DNA of 64,000 bases from Saccharomyces uvarum. Lineage: Eukaryota; Ascomycota; Saccharomycetes; Saccharomycetales; Saccharomycetaceae. This document shows positions 50,917 to 62,796 of the stretch, in pieces. Positions within the stretch are counted from its first letter, which is position 1; every line of letters begins with the position of its first letter. Below the pieces are notes generated by a model. The model saw only the letters and a list, made by a program, of their open reading frames with translations, was not told the DNA's origin and did no database searches. A program made the position numbers and the translations under genes. Location: positions 62,001-126,000 of the forward strand of contig OX365930.1 in NCBI GenBank assembly GCA_947243795.1, given 5' to 3'.

Positions 50917-51885
50917 TTAACGTTGAACGGCGTTGGTAGACATGTGGGCTGAGGAACGGCTATTGGCATTTTCTTTTAAAGCAATTAATTGTCTTGCCCT
51001 GAACCCTTCATAATGTATGTAAGAAGTGGTTTCAATCAAATCTTGTAGATGAGTACGAATCAAGAACTCTCTAAGATACACAAAATCACACTGATTGATG
51101 TCTTCGACATTAATAGCACTCCAACGGGTTTTTCTTCCTCTGAAAGTTTCACCATTTATCTCAATTTCGTTTTCAGAACCAACCACAGCAAATGGGATTA
51201 TAGATCTGACACTTCTGTTTAGTTCCAATTCTTCGTCAGTAAGTTCCTCTGAATCGTAAGGATAAATTCTAAAATTGTATTTCTCGAACTCATTTTGAAT
51301 GAGTTCTCTAAACTCTGCCCTTTCATCTAAAGTTAATGTATCTGATTTTCCAATAACAGGTATGACATTTGCTATTTCTGTGAGTCTTTTCAAAGCCTCG
51401 ACATCAAGGCGACTTAATTCCTTTCCGTTAGGTTGTAAGAAATAAAGTATAGCATGGACTCGTGTATCAACGATAAATCTCTCACGTTGGGCTGTCAATT
51501 CTTTACGTAAATATTGAGAATGTTGTTCTTTGATGTACTTAACAATAGGTTCCCAAGCTTTAGAGTTGTCAATAAAGTCACCAAATCCAGGTGTATCTAT
51601 AACGTTAATATTTAAATGAACACGATCCTCTACAAGAGTATGAGTGGAAATTTTCATTTCAGTGGTCTTTGAGACAGGTAGAGCGGAGATATCAACACCA
51701 GTAGCGGAATCAATCAAATGTGAAGCAAATAGCGTATTGATCAGTGTACTTTTACCTAAACCGGATTGGCCAACCACCATTATATTGAATTGGAAACCTT
51801 TCTTCAACAAACGATGTTCGATCTGATTCGTGATGGTATCAAAACCAACATAGGAGGCAGGTTGTACTGAGCTTAAAGTATCCAT
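50917..51885 (-). CDS. CDC10: Septin CDC10
   Basis: Core septin at the centre of the yeast septin octamer, forming bud-neck filaments. The frame is open to 51966, but the ATG at 51883-51885 (MDTLSSVQPASYVGF) gives 322 residues, the S. cerevisiae length. A polybasic segment precedes the GTPase domain. The P-loop is GQSGLGKST (~residues 37-45), the G3 is DTPGFGD and the G4-like motif is VIGKSDT. The septin unique element near 230-290 includes GRKTRWSAINVED. It ends without the long C-terminal coiled coil of other septins, as is normal for Cdc10. Confidence 0.97.
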   Translation of the reverse strand: MDTLSSVQPASYVGFDTITNQIEHRLLKKGFQFNIMVVGQSGLGKSTLINTLFASHLIDSATGVDISALPVSKTTEMKISTHTLVEDRVHLNINVIDTPGFGDFIDNSKAWEPIVKYIKEQHSQYLRKELTAQRERFIVDTRVHAILYFLQPNGKELSRLDVEALKRLTEIANVIPVIGKSDTLTLDERAEFRELIQNEFEKYNFRIYPYDSEELTDEELELNRSVRSIIPFAVVGSENEIEINGETFRGRKTRWSAINVEDINQCDFVYLREFLIRTHLQDLIETTSYIHYEGFRARQLIALKENANSRSSAHMSTNAVQR

Positions 51886-52164
51886 TGTAATAATTTGTAA
51901 GGTGCTCGCTGTATGTCCACTAGAAAAACTATTGAACTTACGCTTATATTCTTCACGTTTGTGCAAAAAAGTTGGTTACTATTTACTTATGTTTATGTAT
52001 TTGATTTGGCGATCTTGATCTATTTGTGGTTTCTCGAGGAAAATTTCATCGTAAAATACGATAATTTTGCATAAGAATAGAAGAAGCGAATCTTAAAGGT
52101 ACGCTATTCCCATAATAGCACGGTAGGTTGAAAACGAAAGCACCTAGTGGCTGGCAGTAAATAA

Positions 52165-52719
<555 letters not shown>

Positions 52720-53137
52720 ACTTCCCTCTGCTTGTATAACGATTTTCTTATTCGATAAACTTAAGCCTGTATATATAAATTCAACTCAATTAACTGTATA
52801 TTTATTGTTTTAAGATAGCATTTAGTAGCAGAAGCAAGAAAAGCAGCCAGCAAAGAAAGAAAAAGAACCCATAATTCTTCTTTCTAACCAGACGAACCAT
52901 GACTTTTTCAAAAGTAAAGGCCTTTTGTTTAAAAAAATAAAGATACTATGAAAAATTAAGAAATAATATTATTAGTTTAAGGACTTACACAAATATTCTT
53001 TTGATATAAAAAATGTAAAAATGTAAAAATAAAAAAACAATTTTTCTTATTTTTTAACGTCCTCTATTGATACATCTGCTTTGGATTAAATTTGGGATTA
53101 GTAGAAGTTGAATTTTGAATTGTTAACAGCATTTTCC

Positions 53138-53878
53138 TTACATGATAGTGCAGCAAGACAATAACCCTTTATCTTCCTTCTTTTCTTCAGTTGCAGCAGC
53201 AGGTTTGGTTTGTCTCTTAGCAGCTTCAGAGGCAGCAGCTTTCTTTTCAGTAGATGGTTTAGCCGCCTTTACAGGGAAAAGTCTCTTTGTAGTTTCGTAG
53301 AATGTCTTACCTTGAATTTCAGCAATTCTCAATTCCAAAGGAGAAGCAGTTCTTGAACCATCAGGACCAGCCAAAGTACCAGCACCCCATGGAGAGCCAC
53401 CATGAACTTCTTCTATACTTGCCAATTCAGCGAAGGAGTTCTTGTAGCCCAATGGTACATAGATAATACCGTGGTGAGCTAGATACGACAAACAGGCTTT
53501 AACGGTACTTTCTTGACCACCACCGTAAGTGGAAGTACTGACGAAGACACCGGCAGCTTTACCATTCAAAGAGCCCTTAGCCCATAACCCGCCGGTTTTA
53601 TCCCAAAAGGCAGACCATTGAGCAGGCAAATTACCAAATCTAGTTGGAACACCGAGCAAAAAAGCATCGTACTCAATCAATGTCTCTTCGGTAGCCACAG
53701 GAATGTCTTCAGGCTTTTCAGGAGCATTCATTTGAGTCAGGACTTCATCAGGCAACGTTTCTTCGACCCTGTATATATCAGCTTTACCACCAGCTGCTTC
53801 AATTCCCTTCTTAACAGCTTGCGCCAAAACGTCTATGTGTCCATAGGTGGAGTAAGTGATAATTGCAATCTTAACCAT
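53138..53878 (-). CDS. YCP4: Flavodoxin-like protein YCP4
   Basis: Member of the WrbA/flavodoxin-like quinone reductase family with Pst2 and Rfs1, linked to plasma-membrane eisosomes in S. cerevisiae. Length is 246 residues. The FMN phosphate loop is [12 protein letters not shown] (~residues 8-19). The family motifs [21 protein letters not shown]-like (~75-95) and [10 protein letters not shown] are present. The last ~45 residues are a low-complexity Ala/Lys/Glu linker ending SCCTIM, a CaaX box preceded by a second cysteine, which suggests prenylation plus palmitoylation at a membrane. The 676 bp to CIT2 (53879-54554) have no gene; a Reb1-type TTACCCG is at 54205-54211. Confidence 0.95.
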   Translation of the reverse strand: MVKIAIITYSTYGHIDVLAQAVKKGIEAAGGKADIYRVEETLPDEVLTQMNAPEKPEDIPVATEETLIEYDAFLLGVPTRFGNLPAQWSAFWDKTGGLWAKGSLNGKAAGVFVSTSTYGGGQESTVKACLSYLAHHGIIYVPLGYKNSFAELASIEEVHGGSPWGAGTLAGPDGSRTASPLELRIAEIQGKTFYETTKRLFPVKAAKPSTEKKAAASEAAKRQTKPAAATEEKKEDKGLLSCCTIM

Positions 53879-54554
53879 TCTTACTGTATATCAATTGTGT
53901 CTTTATTGTTTCTTATTTCAAAATGCTTCTCTTTTTAGCGATATTGCCCCCTCTTTTACTTTTTTTGCCCTCCTGTTTTCCTTTATACTAGAATTTTGGA
54001 AACGTCAAATTCAAAGTAAAAGTAAAATAAACAAAACGGTAAGACTATACTTCTAATTGGCCTCTAAAATTGTCTAAAATTTATGACCGAATTGAAAATA
54101 CCAATTTGAGTGTTAAAGCTCGATATCCTGTGGCATATATACTATTTATACTAAGTTCCGAGGAGTTCGAAGCGCCTTCTTTCCCCGCAGTAAGGCTGCA
54201 GGTTTTACCCGGTTGGGGCTTAATAAATTATTACTAAAAGGGTCATAGCGGACTTATCAATAACAAAAGTGTAAAGGTAATGTGTGGATGCCATCTATCA
54301 AGCGTGGTGGATTCCACGATTATCAGTGGCTGGTAAACCTTAAAAGGTTTTTGAAATACGAGGCGGCGAAAGAAAGGAAGAAGGAAGCTGATTTTTAGTG
54401 TGACTATCTTTTTTAAATTATAAATATCATAATGAGTTGGTTAAAAGAATATATTATCGTATTAAGTATGTGCTAAATAATGAATGGACATGAGGGAAGA
54501 AGTCAGAGTGAAAGAAAAATATGCAGGGTGAGGAATGGGTAAGACATGGTCTTA

Positions 54555-55937
54555 CTATAGTTTACTTTCAATGTTCTTGACTAATTCTTTGTATTTTTCA
54601 GTAGAGAATGATTTAGGTCTTTCAATTGAAGCACCTATAGCTCTGTCAGTAATCAACTGAGCCAGAATACCAAACGCTCTTGAAACCCCAAATAGAACGG
54701 TATAGAATGATGACTCCTTTAAGCCGTAATATTGTAACAGGACACCGGAATGAGCATCCACGTTTGGCCATGGGTTCTTAGTCTTACCATGTTCGGTCAA
54801 TACGCTTGGTGCTACTTCAAATATTGATGAGACTAACTTAAATAGCTCGTAGTCTGGGAAATGGTCCAAAGCAAATTCACGTTGAGCCATGTAACGAGGG
54901 TCAGTTTTCCTTAGCACAGCATGGCCGTAACCAGGAATGACTCTGCCTGAATTTAGAGTGTCCCATAAATATTTTTCGATAGTTTCTTTAGAGTAGTCAT
55001 CATTGACTTCTTCTTTGAGTGCAAATAACCATTCTAGGACTTCTTGGTTAGCACGTCCGTGTAGTGGACCAGCCAACCCATTCAAACCCGACGCAAGGGA
55101 TAAATAAGGAGATGACAATGCAGATCCCACTAGGTGAGATGTATGGGCAGATACGTTACCACCTTCGTGATCTGAGTGAATGGTCAAATATAATCTCATT
55201 AGATCCACAAAATCTTCATCCTTTGAGCCGATTAGGTTGACTAAGTTCTTACCATAATCAGCGTTTGGGTCCACTTCACCCATTTTGCCGTCTTTAAACA
55301 CGTTACGATAAATTTTAGCTGCAATAACTGGCAGTTTACCCAGCAAATCTAATGAATCTTCAAAAGTGTAACTCCAATAATCTTGCTTGGAGATACCTTG
55401 AGCATAAGCCTTAGCAAATTTGGATTCACTTTCTAAGGCGGTCACCGCTATCGATAATTGAGCCATTGGATGCAAGTCCTTTGGCAAATTATCTAAAAGT
55501 TGTACGACATGATGAGGCAACTCTGATCTGGACATTAGGTCAGCGGATAAATTTTCCACTTGCGCTTGAGTAGGGACTTCGCCGGTCAATAATAACCAAA
55601 ACAAAGCCTCTGGTAGAGGTTGTGAGCTGCCCTTTGCCTTTGGCAATTCCTTTTGAATATCAGCAATTGTACGGCCTCTGAAACGAATACCTTCTTCCGC
55701 GTCCAATTCGGAACCTTCCCATACACTTCCCGGAACACCTCTCATACCACCGTATACTTGCTCTAGTAGAACATCACTAATTTTTGTTTTCCCGTGCTCT
55801 TTGACGAACTGTTTTACGTCTTGAGCATGAGAGGGGTAGATTTCACTGAATCTCTCCTTCAAAGTCTTTTCTTGGTGTGAATGTGTTTGTAAATAAGATG
55901 TAACATTTCTGCCTGAATTTGAATAAGGAACTGTCAT
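54555..55937 (-). CDS. CIT2: Peroxisomal citrate synthase CIT2
   Basis: Condenses acetyl-CoA and oxaloacetate to citrate in the glyoxylate cycle. The 460 residues equal S. cerevisiae CIT2. The protein ends SKL, a type-1 peroxisomal signal, and lacks the longer presequence of mitochondrial Cit1. The catalytic histidine of [14 protein letters not shown] and the aspartate of [11 protein letters not shown] are present, as is [20 protein letters not shown]. It is the whole-genome-duplication partner of CIT1 next to CEN14. R-box motifs upstream fit retrograde control by Rtg1/Rtg3. Confidence 0.97.
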   Translation of the reverse strand: MTVPYSNSGRNVTSYLQTHSHQEKTLKERFSEIYPSHAQDVKQFVKEHGKTKISDVLLEQVYGGMRGVPGSVWEGSELDAEEGIRFRGRTIADIQKELPKAKGSSQPLPEALFWLLLTGEVPTQAQVENLSADLMSRSELPHHVVQLLDNLPKDLHPMAQLSIAVTALESESKFAKAYAQGISKQDYWSYTFEDSLDLLGKLPVIAAKIYRNVFKDGKMGEVDPNADYGKNLVNLIGSKDEDFVDLMRLYLTIHSDHEGGNVSAHTSHLVGSALSSPYLSLASGLNGLAGPLHGRANQEVLEWLFALKEEVNDDYSKETIEKYLWDTLNSGRVIPGYGHAVLRKTDPRYMAQREFALDHFPDYELFKLVSSIFEVAPSVLTEHGKTKNPWPNVDAHSGVLLQYYGLKESSFYTVLFGVSRAFGILAQLITDRAIGASIERPKSFSTEKYKELVKNIESKL

Positions 55938-56128
55938 TTTTCTTGTAATCGCTATTAATAGAACAAAAAGCTTTGAGGGAGTGCTATAACTTATACAAGT
56001 TTCCGAAACTTAAAGAAGAGAAGGAACGAAACGACCATAATCAAAAACAATCACTTACATCGTCTTATATACACGGAACGGTCGGGAAGAATGAGCTCTC
56101 CCAAGGGCATGACTACCCTTTGATTAAC

Positions 56129-56283
56129 GTCACCGATTTCTTACGAATGCAGCGTTCATACGGGAAGTGCCATTACCATTGTTATTGTTTTTCCGCTGTG
56201 CCTCTAATTGCTGACGCCCTGATAGACGCCCAGCTACGAAAAAGGTCACACTTTTTTTGCTGAAGCAGAGAACGGGACGTGAC
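56129..56283. promoter_or_regulatory. R-box sites (GTCAC) of CIT2
   Basis: GTCAC at 56129-56133 and 56245-56249, and its inverse GTGAC at 56279-56283, lie ~190-345 bp upstream of CIT2. The last two form an inverted pair 34 bp apart, like the double R box of the S. cerevisiae CIT2 UAS. The rest of 55938-57161 has no supported gene; a Reb1-type TTACCCG occurs at 56512-56518. Confidence 0.55.
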
Positions 56284-57161
56284 CAGTCCGCCCTTTGGCG
56301 ATGACCGCCGGATAAATGCGGCCAAACATGCGCGGTATTTGGTTTGCGCTTTATGGAAAACCGCCCAGTTGCTACTGAATGACCCAACAACAACAACAAC
56401 AACGGATATTTGTTCAACCACACCAAAGGCGGTCATGCTACTGTCCACCAGAGCAGTCTGGGGAAGGTCATGCTGCATGCACCGTTCTTGCAGCGGTTCC
56501 ACCAGGGCTGATTACCCGAGGCGTAGGCAGTAAAGTTCCGACGGTTTACCATGGGCGCACCTATACGGTGGTTTTCCACAGTATATGAATAGAAGCCATG
56601 AGTCTGGATGCAAATAGAGAAGTACTGGGCGAAAACTGTGTTCGTGTGTTCGACTATTCGCTGTTCTTCTCCCGGAAGAGTTGATTTTCTTGCCACCAGT
56701 GCGCAAACGTGCGTTATCCTCCATTCTTCTTGGAAATAAGACGGAAGTATGGCTGGCTCGAAGGTGTTGTTTTTCGCTCGCTGTTCCCGTCGCCATATAA
56801 ACCCCATTAAGCCGAAGCACTTCGTCGAGTAATAGCCGTCATGCAAGCCTCTACACCCTTGATTTGCCGGCGTCTTCCACCAGATACGTCACTTCTTGCT
56901 TACGGTTGAATGGCAGAGTGCCACATTGTCTCTTGTTCTTCACTGGCTACTAGTGAGTAAGTATCTTTGATTTTAGATATTATCGCCTGAGTAAGGCTTT
57001 GCGGTCTGAAATCAGCTTGAATAAGTGTCTTCTTAGTTCATTTCTTGAGCCGGTTGACTGTGCGCCATTTGCAGATGAACATCTCGTGCCATTTGCTCAC
57101 CACATCGTATAGAAAACGAAAAAGGTAAGACCTGAGAATGCCAAAAAAATCTTTCAAAATT

Positions 57162-57233
57162 GGGGCGAGCCGGGACTCGAACCCGGGACCTCCCGCACCC
57201 TAAGCGAGAATCATACCTCTAGACCACACGCCC
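57162..57233 (-). tRNA. tRNA-Pro (AGG)
   Basis: A 72-nt cloverleaf on the reverse strand, starting GGGCGTGTGGTCTAGAGGTA with the T-arm GGTTCGAGTCC. The anticodon AGG lies at 57199-57201 in reverse reading. It corresponds to the SUF2 locus of S. cerevisiae. LTR fossils begin ~88 bp upstream of it. Confidence 0.96.
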
Positions 57234-57320
57234 TTTTTTAAAAAATTCTGTTATCACGGCTGGAGTAAACGCGTGCACAGTAGTACTTATTCCACGTTAG
57301 TCACAGAACATATGAGTAGC

Positions 57321-57395
57321 TGTTGGAACCTATTGGAATATGTGATTTCGGACAGAAAATATTAATAATTTTGTCGCATGAAATAAACATAATAG
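57321..57395 (+). repeat. Ty4/Tsu4-like LTR fragment
   Basis: TGTTGGAACCTATTGGAATATGTGATTTCGG resembles the start of the LTR at 15386 (CGGAATATGTGATTTTGG). It is short and partial, ~88 bp upstream of tRNA-Pro. Confidence 0.55.
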
Positions 57396-57407
57396 CGATA
57401 GTGTATC

Positions 57408-57625
57408 TGTTGGAACAAGATTCAACTGATCGTCCATCTATTACTATTATATACGGTGTTAAAAGATGACATAAATTACAAGACCAGTAAATTAAGATTT
57501 AAACTGTAATCGAAATTAATGGAAGCTGAAGCGCAAGGATTGATATTGTAATAAGACCGATGAATGAAAATGTATCAAAAGGAAGACAGAATCATTTATA
57601 ATATTATGCAAAATTGCAGATTCAA
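57408..57625 (+). repeat. Delta-type LTR fragment
   Basis: Starts TGTTGGAACAAGATTCAACT and shares TATATACGGTGTTAAAAGAT, GGAAGCTGAAGCGCAAGGAT and AAATTGCAGATTC with delta LTRs. The right part is absent. It is old and partial, next to the Ty4-like fragment. The remaining sequence to 58406 contains only weak frames (for example 57826-58044). Confidence 0.75.
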
Positions 57626-58406
57626 TTATCATCTAATTTCCACGGTCAATAGTAGCTTGGTAACAGCGGATAGACAGAGCGTCCCATCAGTATATACGAC
57701 TCACATATGCAGGAATTGAGAATGTGAAATAAAGAAGGAGCATCAAATGTTGTTAAAACGTAGAAGATCCCTCAAGGTTACGATAAATAAAGCTGTTAAT
57801 CACAAGTTTGCCACATTCATGAAAATTGGAAATGTGGTCTTATCCTGTAGGTCGTGGGGAAGTCACCGGTGAGAAGATTCGTCGTGCTTTTCAGAGAAGG
57901 ACTAGCTTATTGTGCTTTTACGTAAAGGATGGGCAATTGCTAGCTGCTACCTTCTTAGTGCAGTGTGCGGGTAGAATGTACACCGTACCCATTATTAGCC
58001 TTTTTACTTTCGAACGCAGGAAAAAAGTCTGCAATGAGAAATAGAGCGGTAAGTAGCAGAGTAACAAACGGGAAACATGTGGGAACAAAAAAGCAAATGG
58101 GCGTTTCGAGTAACCCTGTCATTAAGAACGTTCTTCTTTGAGCTGATGCTGGCATGATTAACCTATTGTTATTTTTCAAATGGAGCGAGAAACAGGAACG
58201 AAACGGTCGCGAAAAGAATAGATTTTCAAGAGCTGTCGTTTGTTACGCACTCGAGAACAGGAAAGTTAAATTCCCCTTTTTATGTAATTTAACTTTAAAT
58301 GACTATTCTATTTCTGCTAAATATAAAAGCAAAAAAAAAAAACTACCCTTCAAGTTTTTCTTCATTCAAAGAACGGTGCTATCATTTTTGAAGAATCAGG
58401 CCTGGT

Positions 58407-59042
58407 ATGATTCAAGATATTAAAGAGGATAAGGGCGATGTCCCTACCACTGCCGCGGAGGAAATTCCTCAATCGAAAACCTTCAAAGTTATCTGGCGAG
58501 TATTGAACGCAATCGTTTTTTTGGAACTGGTTCAAAGTGTATTGGTACCAAACCTAACATTCCTAGGTAAAAAATATCCAATCTTTATGAACTACCCGAA
58601 GTATCTTTACATCTCACTCATAGTGTATTGCGTGACTTCTTTCGCTTGTTGTTTTCTGCTATATTTGTTCAGACCAAAAAACGGCGCTGCACAGCCTCAA
58701 AAATGCTCGGTGTCAAGATGTTCGAAGTCAAATTGTTCTCGTTGTGATGCAAGAAGAGCCCATCCAAGATGGTTCAAATTCAAATATTGGCTGTTATTTC
58801 TTTCCATCTATGTTGTTTCAATCATTTTCATCATGTGCATTAAACAGTTCTTTGCGAGGGACCAAACGATTAACTTATCAAGACTTCTAAAATTATTCAG
58901 CTTACAAATTAACGTTATCATATTCAACTGGATTATGTCGTACTATATAAAACAATACATTTTACACAGTGGTCCTCTTGAGACCGACGATGATTATGTT
59001 GACGATGAAAAAAAACCACTAACTGAGAGTGACATGGTTTAA
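58407..59042 (+). CDS. Four-pass membrane protein, unassigned (tandem copy 1)
   Basis: 211 residues; I do not recognise the family. Four hydrophobic segments lie at about 30-52 (VIWRVLNAIVFLELVQSVLV), 68-92, 127-148 (YWLLFLSIYVVSIIFIMCI) and 168-188. A Cys-rich loop (CSVSRCSKSNCSRC, ~98-112) could bind metal or be modified. The C-tail is acidic (TDDDYVDDEKK). It shares SKT at the start, a (P)NL..LG.KYPIF motif after TM1 and FFxxDQTIN..RLL after TM3 with the gene at 60127. It does not look like DUP240, although S. cerevisiae has the DUP240 gene YCR007C in this interval. Confidence 0.75.
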   Translation: MIQDIKEDKGDVPTTAAEEIPQSKTFKVIWRVLNAIVFLELVQSVLVPNLTFLGKKYPIFMNYPKYLYISLIVYCVTSFACCFLLYLFRPKNGAAQPQKCSVSRCSKSNCSRCDARRAHPRWFKFKYWLLFLSIYVVSIIFIMCIKQFFARDQTINLSRLLKLFSLQINVIIFNWIMSYYIKQYILHSGPLETDDDYVDDEKKPLTESDMV

Positions 59043-60126
59043 ATACATATTGAATTTTTTTCATAACACATAATGAATACATACTTTTGAGGAAATATGA
59101 ACATAGAATATGATTTCTAAATATGAATATTTTTGCAAACAAGAAGATAGTGTCATCATCTGGGAGCCTGGCAATTCGGGTTCAATCCATCTAATATGCT
59201 ATTCTTGGGGATAATAACGAAATTGCTCAATTATATTTCTGCTGGCGCTGAATTTAACAGGTTTCTCTTTCTTGGGAGCAGTACGTATGTATAATGTCTA
59301 TTATTATTATACATATATATGTATGGGCGTGGCGGACGGACCCTGTGGAAAACTGTCCAGCTCTGCGGAAATTATGCCCTGCGCAATCGAATGGCTGCGC
59401 GAAACAAAGTGGAAACACTTGCGAGCACTAGAGGCTTCCAGCCGTTCCCTTTTTAAAGAGCTTAAATCACGCTTACCAAAGCACTCATATGCAAACCTCT
59501 ATTTCGCCCAAAAGTAGCAGCAGTCTCGTATATCTTTTTCAATTACTCTTTTTCCAGCAATTGCAGCGGAAACAATTGCGAAACGTTTAGGAAAAAAAGA
59601 AGTCTGTGTACTTCTGGCCGGGTAATGGACGAAAAAGGAAAAGTATGCAGTTGCTGTAATTTAGCCGCCCAGCCAACTCAACTCAACTCAACACCAACAA
59701 TATAATTTACCTTTGGAAAGAGTAGGTGCTTTCTGAAAAGGGTTACAAAGTTTTTTTAGAGACTTGGGTGGTAACGGCATCTAGAGCAACTCGATGACTT
59801 ACAGGATAGGAGCGCTTTTAAACAAGATGGAACACATAAGCGCATGTGCAAGGAAATAAAGTAAAAGAACAAATGGATTATGTAACTGTTTATAGACACT
59901 TTTGTTTCAGCATTTGTATTATCACAGTAAAATTAATAGCGGCGCAAACACTTTCACTTCAAAAGAGACTTCTTTCCCAACTGGGTCTTTTAGCGTCATT
60001 GTCTCTTCGGTCTTTTTCTAAAAAAAAACGAAAAATGCAACGTGCAACTGTTGACCTGCATGAACAATAGATCCAAGAAGCTTTCCAAAGACTCGTATCT
60101 TAAGTCACTTCTTCTTCGCCAATATA
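59043..60126. other. Spacer between the tandem membrane-protein genes
   Basis: 1.08 kb with only short frames (59272-59517, 59846-60070) lacking any family feature. CAACTCAACTCAACTC near 59676-59692 is a small tandem repeat. It probably holds the promoter of the second gene. Confidence 0.4.
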
Positions 60127-60696
60127 ATGAAAGATATTGAAGCAAAGGGTGGTAATACCTCCAATGCTCAAGGTGAACATTATACATCTAAGACTATTTG
60201 GGTCCTCGAAAAAATAGCTGTGCTGGTTTTTATTTTTATTATGGTTCAGTTCATGTTGATACCAGATCTGCAGTACCTCGGTAGCAAATATCACATATTT
60301 TCGGGATATACTGGGTATATTCATCGTTCAAGTTTGGTATTAACATTGCTTAGTGGGATTAATCTCTTTTTTCTTCGTAAAAGTAGATCAAACCTTAATC
60401 CAGAGGAGAAAGATCCTCAAAGGCCTCTGAAAACGGATTCCTTGCAAGATGACATGGCGAAAAAACATCTAAGGAGATTTTTTTGGTTACTTTTTTCTTT
60501 TCTAACTGCTGTTGTTACTTTTTTTTCATGGAAAGTTAAGGAGTTCTTCTACTATGACCAAACAATCAATGCAAGAAGGTTATTACATTTATTGGGCTGG
60601 GAAGTCGGTATGCTGGGCAGTATTTTTATGTACTACCAAATTATCCGAAACTACCAAAGTCAAATGACTCTTGAAAAAAATCGCTCTTGTATGTGA
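60127..60696 (+). CDS. Four-pass membrane protein, unassigned (tandem copy 2)
   Basis: 189 residues, a diverged relative of the gene at 58407. Segments at about 24-45 (VLEKIAVLVFIFIMVQFMLI), 63-82, 116-135 (RRFFWLLFSFLTAVVTFFSW) and 155-172 fit four membrane spans. The shared motifs are PDLQYLGSKYHIF and KEFFYYDQTINARRLLHLLG. It lacks the Cys-rich loop of copy 1 and has a shorter basic C-tail. The ATG is in a good A-rich context (AATATAATGAAAG). Function is unknown. Confidence 0.75.
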   Translation: MKDIEAKGGNTSNAQGEHYTSKTIWVLEKIAVLVFIFIMVQFMLIPDLQYLGSKYHIFSGYTGYIHRSSLVLTLLSGINLFFLRKSRSNLNPEEKDPQRPLKTDSLQDDMAKKHLRRFFWLLFSFLTAVVTFFSWKVKEFFYYDQTINARRLLHLLGWEVGMLGSIFMYYQIIRNYQSQMTLEKNRSCM

Positions 60697-62031
60697 TATG
60701 TAGTGTCGAAGGCAAAATAAAAATGAGTAAGCTGGAGTAAAAATATGCGTATAGTAGCGTACTGGTCTTCTTGCGATATACAACAGATAATTCAAATAAA
60801 AGGGCGGAGCTTAGCGGTTTAACAAACAATACAGATCTTGCTGTAATTTCAGTTTAGTAGGCACGTAAAATATCTCTGCATCCTTGGTTTTATCTATAAG
60901 AAGAAAGACGATTGGGCTAGTCACTATAGTATATGTATATGTGGATAGACGGCATTATGTGCTCAATAACGCCTGTGTTAATTCCGCTTTCATAAGAATA
61001 TCTTGGAACCATAAAGATTACTCGACTTCCAGCCCTTTAATAATTACAAGGAATGATTTCTCTTCTAGGTTAGCATAAAAGGCTATTTGATATCAGGGTG
61101 AACTAAACCAAACTTGAGATGATAACTGTATTTCCAGTTCGGTAAACGTCTGGTGAGTTGAAAACACCTTAATACTATCGAAGGGCAACATTCGATGCCA
61201 AAGCAGTTATTGTAACAAATTTAATCACAACCAATCATCTAGTGGGGTGCCGTATGTTAGTACGACAACCCAATTGTAAGAGAGAGTGCCCTGTCCATAC
61301 GTTAGTATGATATGGTTGATTTCATTATATGGTCTTAGCCAAGGTACACTGCCTGCTAAGGCTTTTAGTAAGCTTTGGCAGTCTTCCCTACATATTGACA
61401 TTGTTGTCACACAGCAAATCCATTTGCCGAAACGTTTCAAATCTAAAATGCTTATTGCTTTGTTTTCTTATATGTATCTGATCCACTTGTGGTTCAGATT
61501 GTAGTTGTATATCAGTTTTACATGCCTATGGCTCGAATTGGTGAGTTTTAGTGCTACTCTGCCTTAGTATAAGTCTATTCAGCTTTGAGGGAAAGGCTGT
61601 TGAGCTGTTGGCGAGGAAGTATCGCTATTTACACAAGCACGACTTTCCTTTGGAAGACGGCCCAAGGATTTTGAAGAAGTTCTTGTTAACTTACGTTCAC
61701 TCGCCAATTTAGAGAAACCAATATTTTCCCTCTCAGTATACGAAATGGCACATAATACGATCATATGAAAAAGAGCACTACCTCATATATTTATTGCTAT
61801 GAGCGATACTACGACTTTCACACTTTATGAATAGGGCACGTCACCAATGTCAAGACGGGACAATTATCTCTTACAATAATATACTCTCATATATTGGTCG
61901 ACGAACATTAACCCGTAGCAACTAAACTACAATGCTCTCCTCGAGCTGAAGTAAATGTATATAAGTGAACGCATTTTTGTCAACTAAGAGTATAAATACA
62001 TGTTACTCTGGAAATATAATCGTAATAAAGA
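60697..62031. other. Interval upstream of tRNA-Asn without a gene
   Basis: 1.3 kb with no convincing coding frame. Two similar 14-bp stretches, GTATGTTAGTACGA (61252) and ATACGTTAGTATGA (61297), lie 45 bp apart. No intact LTR is recognised, although this is a typical Ty target zone. Confidence 0.4.
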
Positions 62032-62105
62032 GACTCCATGGCCAAGTTGGTTAAGGCGTGCGACTGTTAATCGCAAGATCGTGAGTTCAACCCTCACTGG
62101 GGTCG
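62032..62105 (+). tRNA. tRNA-Asn (GUU)
   Basis: A 74-nt cloverleaf GACTCCATGGCCAAGTTGGT to CACTGGGGTCG. The anticodon GTT is at 62066-62068. No intron. A T-rich terminator (TTTACTTTTTTTC) follows. Confidence 0.97.
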
Positions 62106-62796
62106 TCTCTTTACTTTTTTTCTTTTCTTTTTTCCCCGGCGGAGAAAGAAATTTTTTTTCTCTCCGGGCGGTGGCAAAATCACCTCACACGTCATCGCAT
62201 CAAATCAACATCGGCCTCCCCGTGCTAAATTGTTGACAGGCCTGACTTTCTGGTCATTCCATTCAGTTTCTGCTATATAATTAGTATGGTATTCAGAATA
62301 TTTTAAAAGAAAGAAGAAGGAAAAAAAAATTACCAAGAACAAAAAATATTATCCCCAACATAAAGTCATCTCCCATTTTTTAGCAAAAGTTTATTAAAGC
62401 CAGATATAGACCTTTACTTAGAGTTTTAAACTTACTATTTTTTTTTTTTATTTTTTGACGATTTCCTGTCGGTTTCGTTGTAACCTGTTGTGCTGTTGTC
62501 ATTGTTGCTGGGTTGTTGTTTTTTTTATTTTGACACTGTCCAAGTATAATTTGGATTATCAAAGTTTTGTTTAATAAGCTGTTCCAGGCTCTTTAAACGT
62601 TTCTAAGTTGCAAAATAAAAAGTGGAAAGTTCAAGGTAGCTTTCTAACGTTAGGTTTTCAACCTCTTTTTCGCTCTTCCTTTGAGTTTACCACTAGATAC
62701 TATACTAGTAGTAAGTATTGTGACTACTAATCATTTTAGTCCATAAAAAAGAATTATTTGATTTTATTTTTTTTCCCTTATTACTCCCATAAAAAC
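62106..62796. promoter_or_regulatory. SAT4 upstream region with a PACE-like motif
   Basis: 690 bp with no gene. GGTGGCAAA at 62170-62178 is a perfect match to the Rpn4 (PACE) motif, ~620 bp from SAT4; its relevance to SAT4 is uncertain. Long T runs lie at 62440-62452 and 62516-62528. Confidence 0.4.

Noticed and set aside
56433-56846. 137-codon reverse frame upstream of CIT2
   Set aside because: Overlaps other equally long frames in different phases, lacks domains, and lies in the CIT2 upstream region.
60997-62031. Intact LTR upstream of tRNA-Asn
   Set aside because: I looked for TGTTGG starts and delta, sigma or tau landmarks and found none convincing.
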